Assembly: GCA_036872755.1 (NCBI GenBank)
Contig: JAVHNS010000003.1
Location: 2,666,001 to 2,730,000 of the forward strand
Length of the DNA: 64,000 nucleotides
Direction: 5' to 3'
Source: Orbilia blumenaviensis
Taxonomy: Eukaryota; Ascomycota; Orbiliomycetes; Orbiliales; Orbiliaceae
Part shown: in pieces, positions 35,385 through 47,672 of the stretch
Layout: each line of letters starts with the position of its first letter
Numbering within the stretch: position 1 is the first letter of the stretch
The notes under the pieces: model-generated
Told to the model about the DNA's origin: nothing
Databases searched by the model: none
Seen by the model: only the letters and a program-made list of their open reading frames with translations
Program-made: the position numbers and the translations under genes

Positions 35385-37326
35385 TTAGCTAGCAGAGTCG
35401 GTAGTCGGCATCTTATAGTTGCCCTTGCTCATGGCGTCGAGGACAGCACGACCTTCATCCTTGAGGGTGGGGATTCCGGGTTCCCCTCCGACAACGAAGT
35501 ACTTGGGTACGAAGGTGGTGTTCTGAGATTCTCGCTCAGCAGCTTCCTTTCGTTTCTGTTCCTCAATTTCGACCTTGAGCTTCGTTGCTTCGTTGAAGTT
35601 TTTAGCGAGGATTGCATCCGTGACTTTCTGCCACATCCTCCTGCTTTCGTTGTCTAATTGGTCCTCATGTGATGGGACGAATTTTGTCGCTGGGAATAGC
35701 GGTTTGACGTCCACAATAAGCTTCTTCTCCTACGCGGCCCAAGAAAACACCAATTAGCATATAGCCGAAGTATATTCACAATATATATATGTGTATTGAC
35801 AATACCTTTGAGCCAGCAAGGGTGTAATATAGCTCGGAAACCCAACAGCCGTCGATCTTGGCTTTAATGTCCTTCTCGGGAACATCCTTTATCCTCGTGA
35901 TGGTGTCGTTATCTGGGTCATACTTGAAAATCACTCCCTCGACCTTGTATTTAGATCTTCCGACCCACGGCTCGTCGAGATAATGTAGGATAACCTTGAG
36001 CTTGAGTTTCGGGCATGTGATATAGCAGATATCCTGGACCGTGATACTTAGGGCACCTATTCATATACCTTAGTCACTAATTTTCGCATAACCGTCGAGG
36101 GTTCAGCCAACGCACCGGTAAGGAAGCCGCCAAGGTGTGCGGCAGGGTGCGTAAGATTCCAAGTTTCGCTAATTCTGCCGTTGTGGATATCGATGAAGAT
36201 TCCGAGATTGTGATTGCCAGGGGCCACCCGAACTATAGACAAGTCTGTTAGTATGCAAATGCAAGAGGTTTTGAATATAGAGACCTTACTTGAAGTTCCA
36301 GTAAATTTAGCGCTTATCTGTGGTACGAATTAGCCCTCCTGCCCATATCGTCTCTGACATTTCGTGAGAACATGCCTGATCGTATCCCTTCGCGGAAATT
36401 CCCTTTTCCTTGCAATCCACATAAAATGCCGAGATTGGCGGATGATGTGATGTTTGCTCTGTGAGGAAGCACACACGGGTCGGTTTTGCGTCCGGTCCTT
36501 CGGTCCCGACGTCCCAGTGACACTACCATCTCTATTTTTAGCGAGGATCCACGACGTAGTTTAGATAAGGGCGTAAGGGTAGTCATTTACCCTGAAAAAC
36601 TCCCCGAGTGTCGAGTTGTAGGGCTATTTGCTGTTAGCGGGCTCCAAGGCGCGGAAACGGATCGAGTGTATCGGTGACGTACTTTGCACGGTTTGCCTTT
36701 TATGAATTTCTATTTTGAAGATGTCTGTTTTAGCATGAGTTCAGGTGACTTGTCTGGTGACGGGGTCAAATTACCAAATCCTTGGTGAACCAAAAGCTAA
36801 GGACCGCGAGGCACCTCTCGAGCTCATCGTCGGATTCTCCTATGCTAAAATGGACGTGAGTATCGGGAGAGCTATGATGGATGTTGTTGGTGCCGGGGTT
36901 TCTTACTTGGCGAAGGCGTTCGGGCTGCTCGAGGATAGCTGTTAGAGGTGCTACTAGGCTATAGTACTAGACATACAGCATTTGGAACTGGTTGGACTTA
37001 CTAGTCAAGATAATTCCAGTACTCCAGATTCGGGATCGGTTCCATCAAATTTGCTGGCAACGAGAACCGCACGCCCGCCAGGTCCGCAACTCCGAGGAAC
37101 CTATTAGAAAGGTTAGTCGCCTCCTTTGCCTCTATATTTTGTTTTGTTTTGTTTTTGTTCTGTTCTGTTCTGTCTATGAGTCGAGTCGTAGACTGGAAGC
37201 TTACTTTCTAAGGATGCCGAAAAGTATCGAAATCTTCCCCTTGGTCTCCGAATCCTGCGGCAAGCTACCAGGCGTAGCTGGACGAGAAGCCGGGTTGGAG
37301 TGTGAAGGCGAAGCGGTGGTAGACAT
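35385..37326 (-). CDS. KES1: Oxysterol-binding protein, Osh4/Kes1 type
   Basis: Eleven exons on the minus strand: 37326-37205, 37100-37002, 36927-36907, 36844-36775, 36709-36683, 36623-36591, 36522-36376, 36317-36290, 36232-36116, 36056-35806 and 35729-35385, giving 419 residues. It is a cytosolic lipid-exchange protein that swaps sterol for PI4P between ER and Golgi membranes. The signature EQTSHHPP lies at 146-153. The lid precedes PNLEYWNYLD and KPYNSTLGEFF, and KPLFPATKFVPS begins the C-terminal region. There is no PH domain, as in Osh4. Four exons are only 21-33 nt. The intron at 36318-36375 appears to start with GC (CAG|GCATGT) instead of GT; the continuous reading hits a stop, and splicing restores the expected GYDQISAKFTGTS. 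Confidence 0.92.
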
Positions 37327-39498
37327 GGTATCGAGCTGTGAAGGTTTTCCAGTTCTCTGGAGAATTTCTGAGGATCCTGGGACTGGCAGAAATGATACGT
37401 TTCGTCGAGGATATATCTACGGAGAGAATTGGTTTGGTCAGGGAGGGTTGTCTACCCGAGAGCTTGGAAAGAGCTTAGGAGGGAAGAAAGGGAACTGGCA
37501 GGGGGGGTGAGCAGGCCAGAGGTGCATGCATACATACATACGTACGGGTTGTAGGTAGGTAATTTAGGTGGATGGGCGGATGGCTGGGTTCTCGGGTGTT
37601 CAGGGAGAAAGTGAGTCCGATTGCTGTGATTGCTGTGCGTGCTTCACTCTCCTTCCAGCTCTCCCTCTCGTTCTCAGTCTCCTTGCTGGCTGCAGCCCTT
37701 TTTTTTTTTTTTGCCCTCCTCGGTTTGGCTGAGGATACTTTTCTTATTACCTACTAAACTAGGTATCTCGAACTCTTTTTTTTCTTCTTCTTTCTTTTTC
37801 TTTCTTTCTTTCTACCTAGGTATCTATCTTCCCTTTTTTTTGGCGAGAACAATGATATTAATATATACGTACGTTTGCTTGATGACGTTCCTTGGCAGCG
37901 ATGCTTTCACATCCACCCAACTGACAGGGTTAATTTTCCGACCGAGTAGTTGTTGATTAGCTACGTAACGTGTCTATAAAATAAAAATAAAAAACTTAAA
38001 ACTTCGAGAGACAGGCGATATCGATACCGATAGAGAAAGAGAGAGGGGGGAATAGTGGAAATGTTCGAACAGTAGCGGGCAATACAGGTTGAATGCGAAT
38101 GGATGAACAAATGAACAATGAACACTCGGGCTAGGCTGGGCTTTTATTATCACTCCGGTTTCAAAAGCATAGCTTCCTCGAGCTCGCCCGGTTCCATTTT
38201 CTAGCGACTTCCTCTTCCTCTTTTCTTTCTTTCTGCATCCGTAGCTATATTGGGCCAGGTACAGGCGAACTAACAGATAGGTACATCCTCACTCCCTTGC
38301 ATGTGGGCGCCGGAGCTTTGATATCATGCGCAAATAGCTACACAGCGGGAGAAGAAGAAAAAGGTATACCAGCTGATTCGATGTCTCTGCTATTTCCAAC
38401 ATCCGGATGGAGACCCTCACTTGGACATCTTCCAACCGCTGTCGCCGTTGGGAACCCGGGACGATGTCATGTCTGCCGGTGGTGGAGGGGTAATTGAGGA
38501 TCGAGCCACATGGGTGGAACAGTGTCTTCCCATTTGTCGGAAGCGGGAAAGCCCATACGTACAGATCTCGAACCCCTCAGAGGATTTTGGGGGGATGGTA
38601 CTAGGTATATAGCTATAGCTAAGTCGGGGGTGCGGATATCATATCATCGGCCAATTCCTTCTATGACTCGAGTGATTTTTTTTCCCTTCTAATTTTCAAT
38701 TTTTTCAATTTTTTTCTTGGTGCATCGTTTTATCGGTATTCAGCGCATCGATTCTGCATTTGCATTTGCCTTAGTCCGGGCCGGATGACTAGCGGATATG
38801 TCTGTTTTCGACTGGACCGGACCTGATGCTGTACATATACATAGCATAGACGTTATGTACGCCGGGATTCCTGTCCTATCACCTGAACGGCAAATTGTTA
38901 GACATCCTCCCTTCTGATATAAGCGATGTGCGGCATCTTCCTGTGGCACAGTCGGTCGGTCAGTGTTTTTTCCCTTTCTCTCGTTGCAAAACGCCACACT
39001 GTTCCCGCGAATCCGTTGGGGACCATATGTCAGCAAGGTGCAGGTATTAAATATGACATCACCCGAGGCTCTTCGATCTTCTAACTATGTGCATTTTGTG
39101 TCACATATGATACTTAAACCGGGGAAGGAATTTAAAATATAGTCACTCTGCTTATGTATTTGGCATGTCTTTAACAACGTCCGCCCTGTCGTGCGTCGCC
39201 GGAAACATGGAAACGGTCATGCGTGTCTACATGTGCAAGGGTGGGGTAGCAAAATGCCATAGGTTTTGAATTTTTATACACTCCGAAAGCTCCCTCCCAC
39301 ACCGAACCGTTATATACACACATTTTGCATAGTATTTGAAGAGAAATATATTTAAAGAGTTAAAAAAAAAAAAGCGGCTGGAAAACAGGAGCGACGCAAG
39401 GCAATACAAAGGGTTTTTTCCCCTCGGCAAGGGCGGGGGTTTGTATATCTTTAAATTGATTTTTTTTATATTCCCCGTGAGCAAGTAAAAAAGAATAT
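37327..39498. other. Gene-free region upstream of KES1
   Basis: Contents are CATACATACGTACG and GTAGGTAGGT short repeats near 37530-37560, T/TTTC-rich tracts at 37700-37840 and a GAGA-rich tract at about 38030-38050. ORFs on both strands lack protein character. The stretch next to KES1 is presumably promoter and leader. Confidence 0.5.
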
Positions 39499-40190
39499 TT
39501 ACTTGCTCTGGATCATACCCGGTCCCTTGTAATCTGGGGAAGAGAAACCAGTGATAGGCTCCGATTTCTGTTCCTTCAGGTACTCGTTCGACATCTCTTG
39601 CCATTCCTTGGTCATGGTCTTTGGTGCTGGCTTGGCGGAGAGAGTATGGCCGCCGAAGAAGATGACACCGGTAAGGATCAGAACACCGACGGTGCCCTTG
39701 AAGACATACCAGTTCTCACCTGGAGGGTCACCTCGGCGGGGTCCGTGGGGGCCAAATGCTATCCAGTATGCTATATATATGAATCGGTATTCGTCAGCGA
39801 CTCGGAATTTTATATCCATAGATGGGACGGTTGCGCGCGTCGAAGGATAGAACCGACGGATGGAATGAAAATGGGAACTGGTAGGTATGTTTTATATATA
39901 TAGTACGCACATGCTTTCTTCTCTGCCAATGTGAGGTCGGCCCACGAGCCCTTCATCCTATCTCTCAAAGCCATCCATAGTTCTGCCTGTTCCTGTGGGG
40001 GCATGTTCTCCCATCTCTTCTCAATGTCGGCTAGAGTTGGAGCGGAAACAGCATGGCTAGCGGTCGAGGCATCGCGTTTAAGCAAGCATTGAGGAGTAGC
40101 CACGACGGCACGAGGGACGACAGCGGCGGACCGGGAAGGAGTGAGTCGGAGGAGGCTGGAAGCGGTGGTTCTGGCTCGGAGGAAGGACAT
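39499..40190 (-). CDS. COX5: Cytochrome c oxidase subunit V (mammalian IV)
   Basis: Exons on the minus strand: 40190-39911 and 39770-39499, giving 183 residues. The 140-nt intron has a GTGCGT donor and ATATAG acceptor. This nuclear-encoded subunit of complex IV sits in the mitochondrial inner membrane. The first 40 or so residues are Arg/Ser/Ala-rich with no acids, a mitochondrial targeting presequence (MSFLRARTTASSLLRL). Typical family blocks follow: DIEKRWENMPPQEQAELW, the EKKASYWIAFGPHGPR segment across the splice junction, then one membrane helix at about 118-136 (GTVGVLILTGVIFF). The tail ends EQKSEPITGFSSPDYKG.. MIQSK. Length agrees with fungal Cox5. Confidence 0.95.
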
Positions 40191-41660
40191 TGTGAAGAGA
40201 GAAGAGTGGAGATTTATCTACGGTCGTCAAGGCAGGATTGGATCTCAGGCTTTCAACGGAAGGAGAGGACCCAGTCGAGGAGTCAATTGGATCCAAGAAG
40301 GGGCGCAGACCGAAAGGGCGGGAATTTGGGGGTTTCGTTTGGAGGAGAAGGTTTTCGGGGTTCTTGTTTTTTTTCTTTTCGGGCTTGAGGAATCGTTCGG
40401 GTTGTCGTTGTTGCTTCGAATTTTTCCCCAATTGATTTGCTACGAACAGCCTTTGCACATTTTGGGGGGGAGAGGGGGACTTCTCGGCTAGTCGACCAGA
40501 CACATACAACAAAAACATCACACCACTTTTTGATTTTCGATTTTTGATTTTGGGTTCTAGGCCGGCATAATAACTAATAGTAGGTAGGCAGGTATAGAAA
40601 TGCATTGCATTGAAATTGCATAAGATGCGTCCATCCATCGACGACATCATACATACCGTGCTTCTCCGGGTCATGACATATTATATAAGTATATTATACT
40701 ACGAGACTACCGTATTACCACCCGTAGGAAGTTTTTATACCTGCGTGGTGGAATCATAGCTATTTAAGTAGGTAGGTAGGTGGGCATAAGGTATATATGC
40801 CTATATGGGTACCCTATCCATTATATTGTAAGGCTGGGCCCTGTCGATTCCCGCCCCCCTTCTATACCTTATATAGGTATCGTACGATTAGTATAACTAT
40901 AAAGGAGCAAACAAGCTGGAAGCTACCTTGGTAGATACGTAGGTAGGTAGGTAGGTGTATGTAGCTCGAAGGCCAATGCTAATGCAATGCACCTTTTTTT
41001 TTTTTTTCTTTTAAACAAAGAAAAAATTCAAATACGAGATACCCCATGGCTGTTGGGTAGTACTGTATTTATATATATAGGCATATGAATGGTAGGTAGG
41101 TCTGTATGTGAGTTAAAAGGTCGGCCGAATGCCTACCTAGCCTACCTATGTATTATATTACTTAAAATCGTGATATCTTCCAGGCCTATTCCTGTCCGAT
41201 CCATCCGAGGTTTTTTCCCCCCCTCTCACAACGGCAGATGGATGATGGCGAATGGCCAAAGGACGGATGGGTACGACTGATAAAGAAGAGAGAAAGGGAC
41301 AGAAATGAAGAGAAAAGAAAGAGAAGAGGATAATCGCTCACGGAGCCAAGATTTGATCCTCTATTCACGATAATGTGAGGCTTTACTAGAAGCAACTCGG
41401 AAGCTAGGACTTCGGGATCTCTGATTCTGGAGCACCCATCTCCAGGACCTGCGGAAGCTTGCCGGACAGGGTGGTTTCGGATAGGCCACCGGACGCTATT
41501 ATCACGCGCACGCGCATGCATTATCACTTAGAACTGTCGGTCATTGGAAAAAAAACCCATCGGGTGGGTTTGGGTTTTTTTTTGGTGATAGGATTTGATG
41601 CTGAAGGATGTGAACAAAATATCATTATGGCGATGGGATGGAGTTAATTCAAAAGAGCTC

Positions 41661-41685
41661 AAAAAAAAAAAAAAAAAAAAAAAAA
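41661..41685. repeat. A25 homopolymer
   Basis: A run of 25 A residues in intergenic DNA gives an artefactual Lys run in one frame. Confidence 0.9.
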
Positions 41686-41910
41686 GGATTAGTGGCAATG
41701 GCAATGGCCGGGGGGGAACACTCAGGTTGGGGGTCATCGTGTCATCCATAACTGTTATCACTTCACTGTCAGTCAGTCAGATTCGATTTAAATTTGATTT
41801 CTACTTACCTACATACGTATGTATACTGGAGAGAGGGAGGAGTTCTGGCTGGCTGGAAACGGCGACCGGCTGCGGCCCCGGCCTCACTACATCGCTGGAA
41901 TCCTATGTGT

Positions 41911-41940
41911 ATCCCATCCCATCCCATCCCATCCCAACCC
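41911..41940. repeat. (ATCCC)n pentanucleotide repeat
   Basis: Five ATCCC units are followed by one AACCC variant. Confidence 0.9.
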
Positions 41941-42014
41941 AGCCTGCTGCTACCTGTACTTACATACACGTAGGTATTCTGCCTGTCCGGGTCGATTTGA
42001 CTAGCTAAATGTAG

Positions 42015-42016
<2 letters not shown>

Positions 42017-42055
<39 letters not shown>
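42017..42055. repeat. (CT)n microsatellite
   Basis: About 19 uninterrupted CT dinucleotides lie roughly 780 bases upstream of the GAPDH start codon. Confidence 0.9.
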
Positions 42056-42058
<3 letters not shown>

Positions 42059-42578
42059 ACTGGCAGCGTTCTCCACGTCCCCGACCCCTCTTTGGATCTA
42101 ATACTCCATTGACAAGGGGACTGGAGCCTGTCTGCCGTAGCAAAGAGAAGAAACAGGAAATAAAAAAAAAATAAGGAAAAATATGTAGTAATCCATTAAG
42201 TAAGGGAGGAATACTGTCTGTCACATATAATATATATTAAAATATATTTATTTTTTCTTCTTTTCTTTTCTTTTCTTTTCTTTTCCGTTGAGCTCGAGCT
42301 TAGACTGGAGGCGTGGCAACAGAGAGTCCAAGATCAACTGGGGCCCGCGTCCGTCGTCCGTCGTTCGGTCGGTTGTAGCTGGGCCGGTTAGAACTTTAGA
42401 GATATAAATTCCTGTCCGATCCGCCCCTCCCATCCTATTCTCCTCCCCTCTTCTCCCTCCCCCTTCTCTCCCAGAATCATTTCTCTTCCCATCCAGACCA
42501 ATCAATCGTTCCCAATTGGACTTCTGCCAGACCAAACTTTGACCAATCCACTTTTAAATTGTTTCTTAATAGTTCATT

Positions 42579-42821
42579 GTAAGTTTCGACTTCACCTTCT
42601 GTTCATTCCCAAATTCATGCCAATCTCTCGTGTCTTGGTATCTGGCGCCGTTGCCCCGCGTTGACGCAAGGTGGGGTGGGTGCTGGTGGTGGGGTACCTT
42701 TTTTTTCCCTGACCTCTTATCCCCTCAATGCATCCCTTCCTTTCAGCTTCCTTAGTCCTTCTGGTGCTTGCTTGCTTACGAAACTAACATTCGTGATAAT
42801 CCTTTCTTTTGGGAAAAATAG
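42579..42821 (+). promoter_or_regulatory. Possible 5'-leader intron of the GAPDH gene
   Basis: A GTAAGT donor occurs at 42579. Two acceptors are possible: TTTCAG ending at 42746 with a CTGAC at 42709, or AATAG ending at 42821 with an ACTAAC branch sequence at 42783 and a pyrimidine run. The second acceptor would leave a leader of 16 bases before the ATG. Leader introns are known in some fungal gpd genes; this one is inferred from signals only. Confidence 0.4.
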
Positions 42822-42837
42822 AAAATAATAATTCAAA

Positions 42838-44139
<1,302 letters not shown>

Positions 44140-44604
44140 ATAATTTCCAACCCGAAACTTCTGGTCTCTGTTGTAGAGAAGTCTAATTGGTTATGGCCAC
44201 CCTTTTTTAATACTTTCTCTTTTTTTACTGAAGATGGATCGAAGAGAATTACTCTCTTTTAACGTCCCTTGTGCGTTTTTTGGGTTGCTGTTTTTTTGTG
44301 CAACAGGCTGACTGCCTTGTACTCGTTTTATTGGAGGCGAGGCATCCTGTATGTAATAAGAATAAAAGCCTAATATCCTCTTCGGATTCTCGTCTCGTCG
44401 TGTCCCACTTCTAGATGCTAGTAAAAGGTTTAGTGATAGACTACAATTTATAGATTATAGGGTAGGGGAAGAATCAATAGTGGTCCGTATCTTTAAGCGG
44501 TACTTAAGTATGTACATGTGCTAACATTTCATTTACGAGCATTGTAAAAAAACACGTCCGCTCGAGTAGTCCGTCAATTAGATGAAGGGTTATAGGCTAT
44601 AGTG
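44140..44604. other. Convergent 3' flanks of GAPDH and Sae2-like gene
   Basis: A short T-rich 3' region follows GAPDH. No other gene was seen. Confidence 0.6.
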
Positions 44605-47221
44605 TCATACGCGTCGTTCGTACATGCCGCCTTTGTTTGCTTGCTCATACCGTTCAAATCCCTTTTCCATATATCGCCTGTCAGACTCCTTCCTCTGCTC
44701 TTCCAGCTGTTGAGTAGTTGGGAAGTCGCTCTCCCAGTAGCCCATAACTTCTGCAGCTTTCTGATGCTGAGCTCGGTGCTTTCCGAACCCTAAGTTCCTT
44801 TCGGATTTTTCACGCGCCTCGTTCCACTCCTTGTACTGGAGGTTCTTGGATGCTTCCCCCACTTCCCCGGGCGGCGATGAGTCCACTGAGCTAAATTTGG
44901 GAGCCTGGTACGCTACAGGAGGTTCCCACATATCATGCAGCTTCCCGCTTGCGAGATCCCTGCAACATTCCTTGACACACTTGGGCAGACAATCCTTCCT
45001 AGCTTTGTCCCTGACTACCTCGCCGAACGCGAAGCCGAGTCCGTCGTTTTTGTTTTTGTTGATTCTGTATTTACTTGGCGAGAAAGGGTCATCGGGTTTC
45101 TGCTCTGGCGCAGGGGTTGTGGACGATCCTTCCGTTCGCCGTTTCTTTTTGTGCGAGCTCCCCTGCGGCCCTTCCGGCAGACGTTTTTCTCCTGGTGTAG
45201 CGACAGCGTTTGTTGTTTCCACTACTCCTGTAGCCTCGCTATGCGATGGGAAATTTAAACTACTTCTTTTCATAGGTTGCCTTGTCGTTGACATAGACCC
45301 TAAACTTCGACGCTTCAATTTCAGTGCCCCTGTACTACGTGCAACCATCGGAGGGAGCCTGTTGTTTTGTGTGGGCGTCGACAACATATCGGTTAACTTC
45401 CCCACAGCAGGTGGGTTCTCCTTGTTGCTGTTTCCTTCATCCTCAGCAGCATTGGTAAGATTCTTCTTTCTATTAGCCGGCTGGCGGCTAGTGATGTTTC
45501 CTGTACTTGGTTCTGGCGGGCCATTGTTGGGGTCTGGAATTTCACCTAACGGACTCCGAGCTGCCTTCTCTGAAGGAGGCTTTGGCTTAGAGGGTACTTC
45601 GACAGCATTTGATTTACTGGATGGTTGAGGAGTAGCCTTATCTACGGGTACCTGCAAAGGGAGGGGATCCTCATCTGAGGTGTCGTTGATGACAATAGGG
45701 TCATGTTGGGACGGCTTGAAGTGCGAGTCAGCTGGTTGATCCCCTCTTGTGGTACTTGAAGATCTTGTCAGCTGTGATGACTGCATCAGGAAAGGACTTC
45801 GAATCCTATCCTTATCAGGAGTACTGATCAATTGCCCAAAGCTCCGTCGGTCCGTCGACTCTCGCCTCGGTGCCGTGATATTATCCAGATCGAAAGTCTC
45901 CTGTTCACCACTGATAATACGGCTGTAGCCATACTTAGAATACCAATCCGGCTCAGACATTGGTTCCGATTTGACGCTGACTAGTGCATCCTCTGCTATT
46001 TCCCAGTTTATACCGGCAAGGTGACTTTCAATTGGGGACAGTGGTTCTGGGTGTAGCACCGCTAATGTTTCTGACCCTGGTTTTCGCATTATGGCTCTTG
46101 AAGTCGGTGAGAATTTCAATAATGCGCTCTCTGGTTCATCCTCCTCGTCCTCCAACCCTTCCAGCTCCTCCAACCTCTCTGGCTCCTCATCGCTGGTAAC
46201 ATCGGGATCTTGAGTTGGTGACAATGGGGCCGGAGATTGCCGTTCTCCTTTTATTAGCCGTAGTGGATGTTTTGCGGGTGGACAGGGCGTAGATTTTGAT
46301 GCCGTTGATCTAGGTGGGACCACGGACTGCCCTCTTGTTCGCATTATATTATTCCCACTGATGGATGTAAACAGATGCCTCAGTGGTGCCGCAATACTAG
46401 GCCACGGGTCGCGAGAAGGCCGCTGTTCGAAGTCAGAGGCAGTGATAGCCCCCTTCTCCAGCATCTCCGCTTTCCATCGATCATCTTCGTCCCTGTACTT
46501 TTTATAACGCTTCATGGCCTCTTTATTTGTTTCTATGACTGACTGAATAGCAGTCTGAGTGACATCCAAGAGCTGTGTCAACGTTCCCAGTTTCCTTTCA
46601 AATTCTTTGACTTTGGCCTTTTCCATCTCCAGTTCGTCGGATAACTGCTTGAGGGGTTGGCACTGAGGTGTCCCCTTTCCTTTATTGGCACCAGTAGCGA
46701 CTTCTAAATGATCTAACTTTTGTTGGGCCATATGATATTTCTTGCCAGTATGCTGCAGGCTTTTAAAGAGTTTGTTGTATTCATCTTTTGTCACATATTC
46801 TACCCCGTCGATAGTACGCGGGGGTTTCGGTGCCGGTGTGCTCGGTAGAAACGAACCCTTAGAACTAAACGCCATTGTCAGATTTACCTGGACTAATTAT
46901 ATGTGCTTTACTACGGCTAGAGGGAACTAACGGGGCATCCTGATCCAAAGAGGTACTTGAAGCCTTCAACCTTTCAATCTCAATAGAGGATTCTTCAAGT
47001 TCCCTTTCGAGGGTTGCGATTTTACTTTGATATTGGGATTCTAATTCCTTATTCCGTGACGATGCCGCCGCTGTCAAGAACGTACGATTAGAGTCAAATA
47101 TAAAGTTAAGTGCGTTTTTTTGGTATAGAAAGAGTTGCTCACATATTGCTGTGGCCAATTGCTGTTGAAAAGCCTCGGATTTCTGTAATAGCGGGCCGAA
47201 TATTGGATCTTGTGTGGCCAT
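44605..47221 (-). CDS. SAE2: Sae2/CtIP/Ctp1-like DNA-end resection factor
   Basis: Model exons on the minus strand: 47221-47143, 47070-46932 and 46864-44605, giving 825 residues. It is inferred to be the activator of the Mre11-Rad50 nuclease that starts resection of DNA double-strand breaks in the nucleus. The N-terminus is helical and coiled-coil-like (ELESQYQSKIATLERELEES, then LDHLEVATG), consistent with oligomerisation. The middle is long, polar and Ser/Pro-rich with SP/TP sites. The C-terminal domain at about 690-800 carries the cysteine-rich CLPKCVKECCRDLASG and the conserved GYWESDFPTTQ motif. The first intron (GTGAGC...TTGACAG) is convincing. The second is inferred from frame continuity, with donor GTTAGT at 46931 or an alternative nearby. 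The start is the first ATG; the open frame upstream has none. Confidence 0.8.
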
Positions 47222-47672
47222 CGTATATGTATTCTTAGGCACCGATAGGCCCAGCTCAGATAAATGGACTTTGGTAGATGTTTAGGTATATTGTGGACCT
47301 GGGAGAAGTATCGAGATGGGTATTTCGGTATATAGTAAACCTCGGGGTGGTAGGTATATACAAGCCAGTACTGAGGTATAGGCGAGACTCGGACCGTGGA
47401 GTCTTTCGGTTTGTTGTTATGACGCGTAAAGTGGGCTGCCAGGGATGCGTGTAGCCCACGCTGTGTTGCGCTCGATGCCTGTTTTGACGAATACCGGATT
47501 TGGAAAGAGCGGCAAACACACCACATCGCTCAACACATCTTGGGATGACACCGGTTCGCATCTTGGCTCGCCTGCATGCATGTCATACCCGCTCCCATCT
47601 ACTGCATCCTTGCCTTCCATCTTTACCCAAACATTTCGAATCCATCAACATCATCACCACGGCCAAAGGACA
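47222..47672. promoter_or_regulatory. Divergent promoter, Sae2-like and F-box genes
   Basis: The 451 bases separate two start codons facing apart. No distinct element was recognised apart from repeated GGTATA/TTTCGGTAT words near 47285-47360. Confidence 0.5.

Larger units (their letters stand above)
40191..42578. other. Gene-free region rich in simple repeats
   Basis: No credible gene. Repeats include GTAGGTAGGTAGG near 40770 and 40935, A25 at 41661-41685, (ATCCC)5 at 41911-41935, (CT)n at 42017-42055 and (CTTTT)n at about 42260-42285. The 3' part is presumably the GAPDH promoter. Confidence 0.6.

Noticed and set aside
40053..40491. Plus-strand Gly/Arg-rich ORFs opposite COX5 and its promoter
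   Set aside because: They are antisense shadows of the COX5 presequence exon and adjacent GC-rich DNA.
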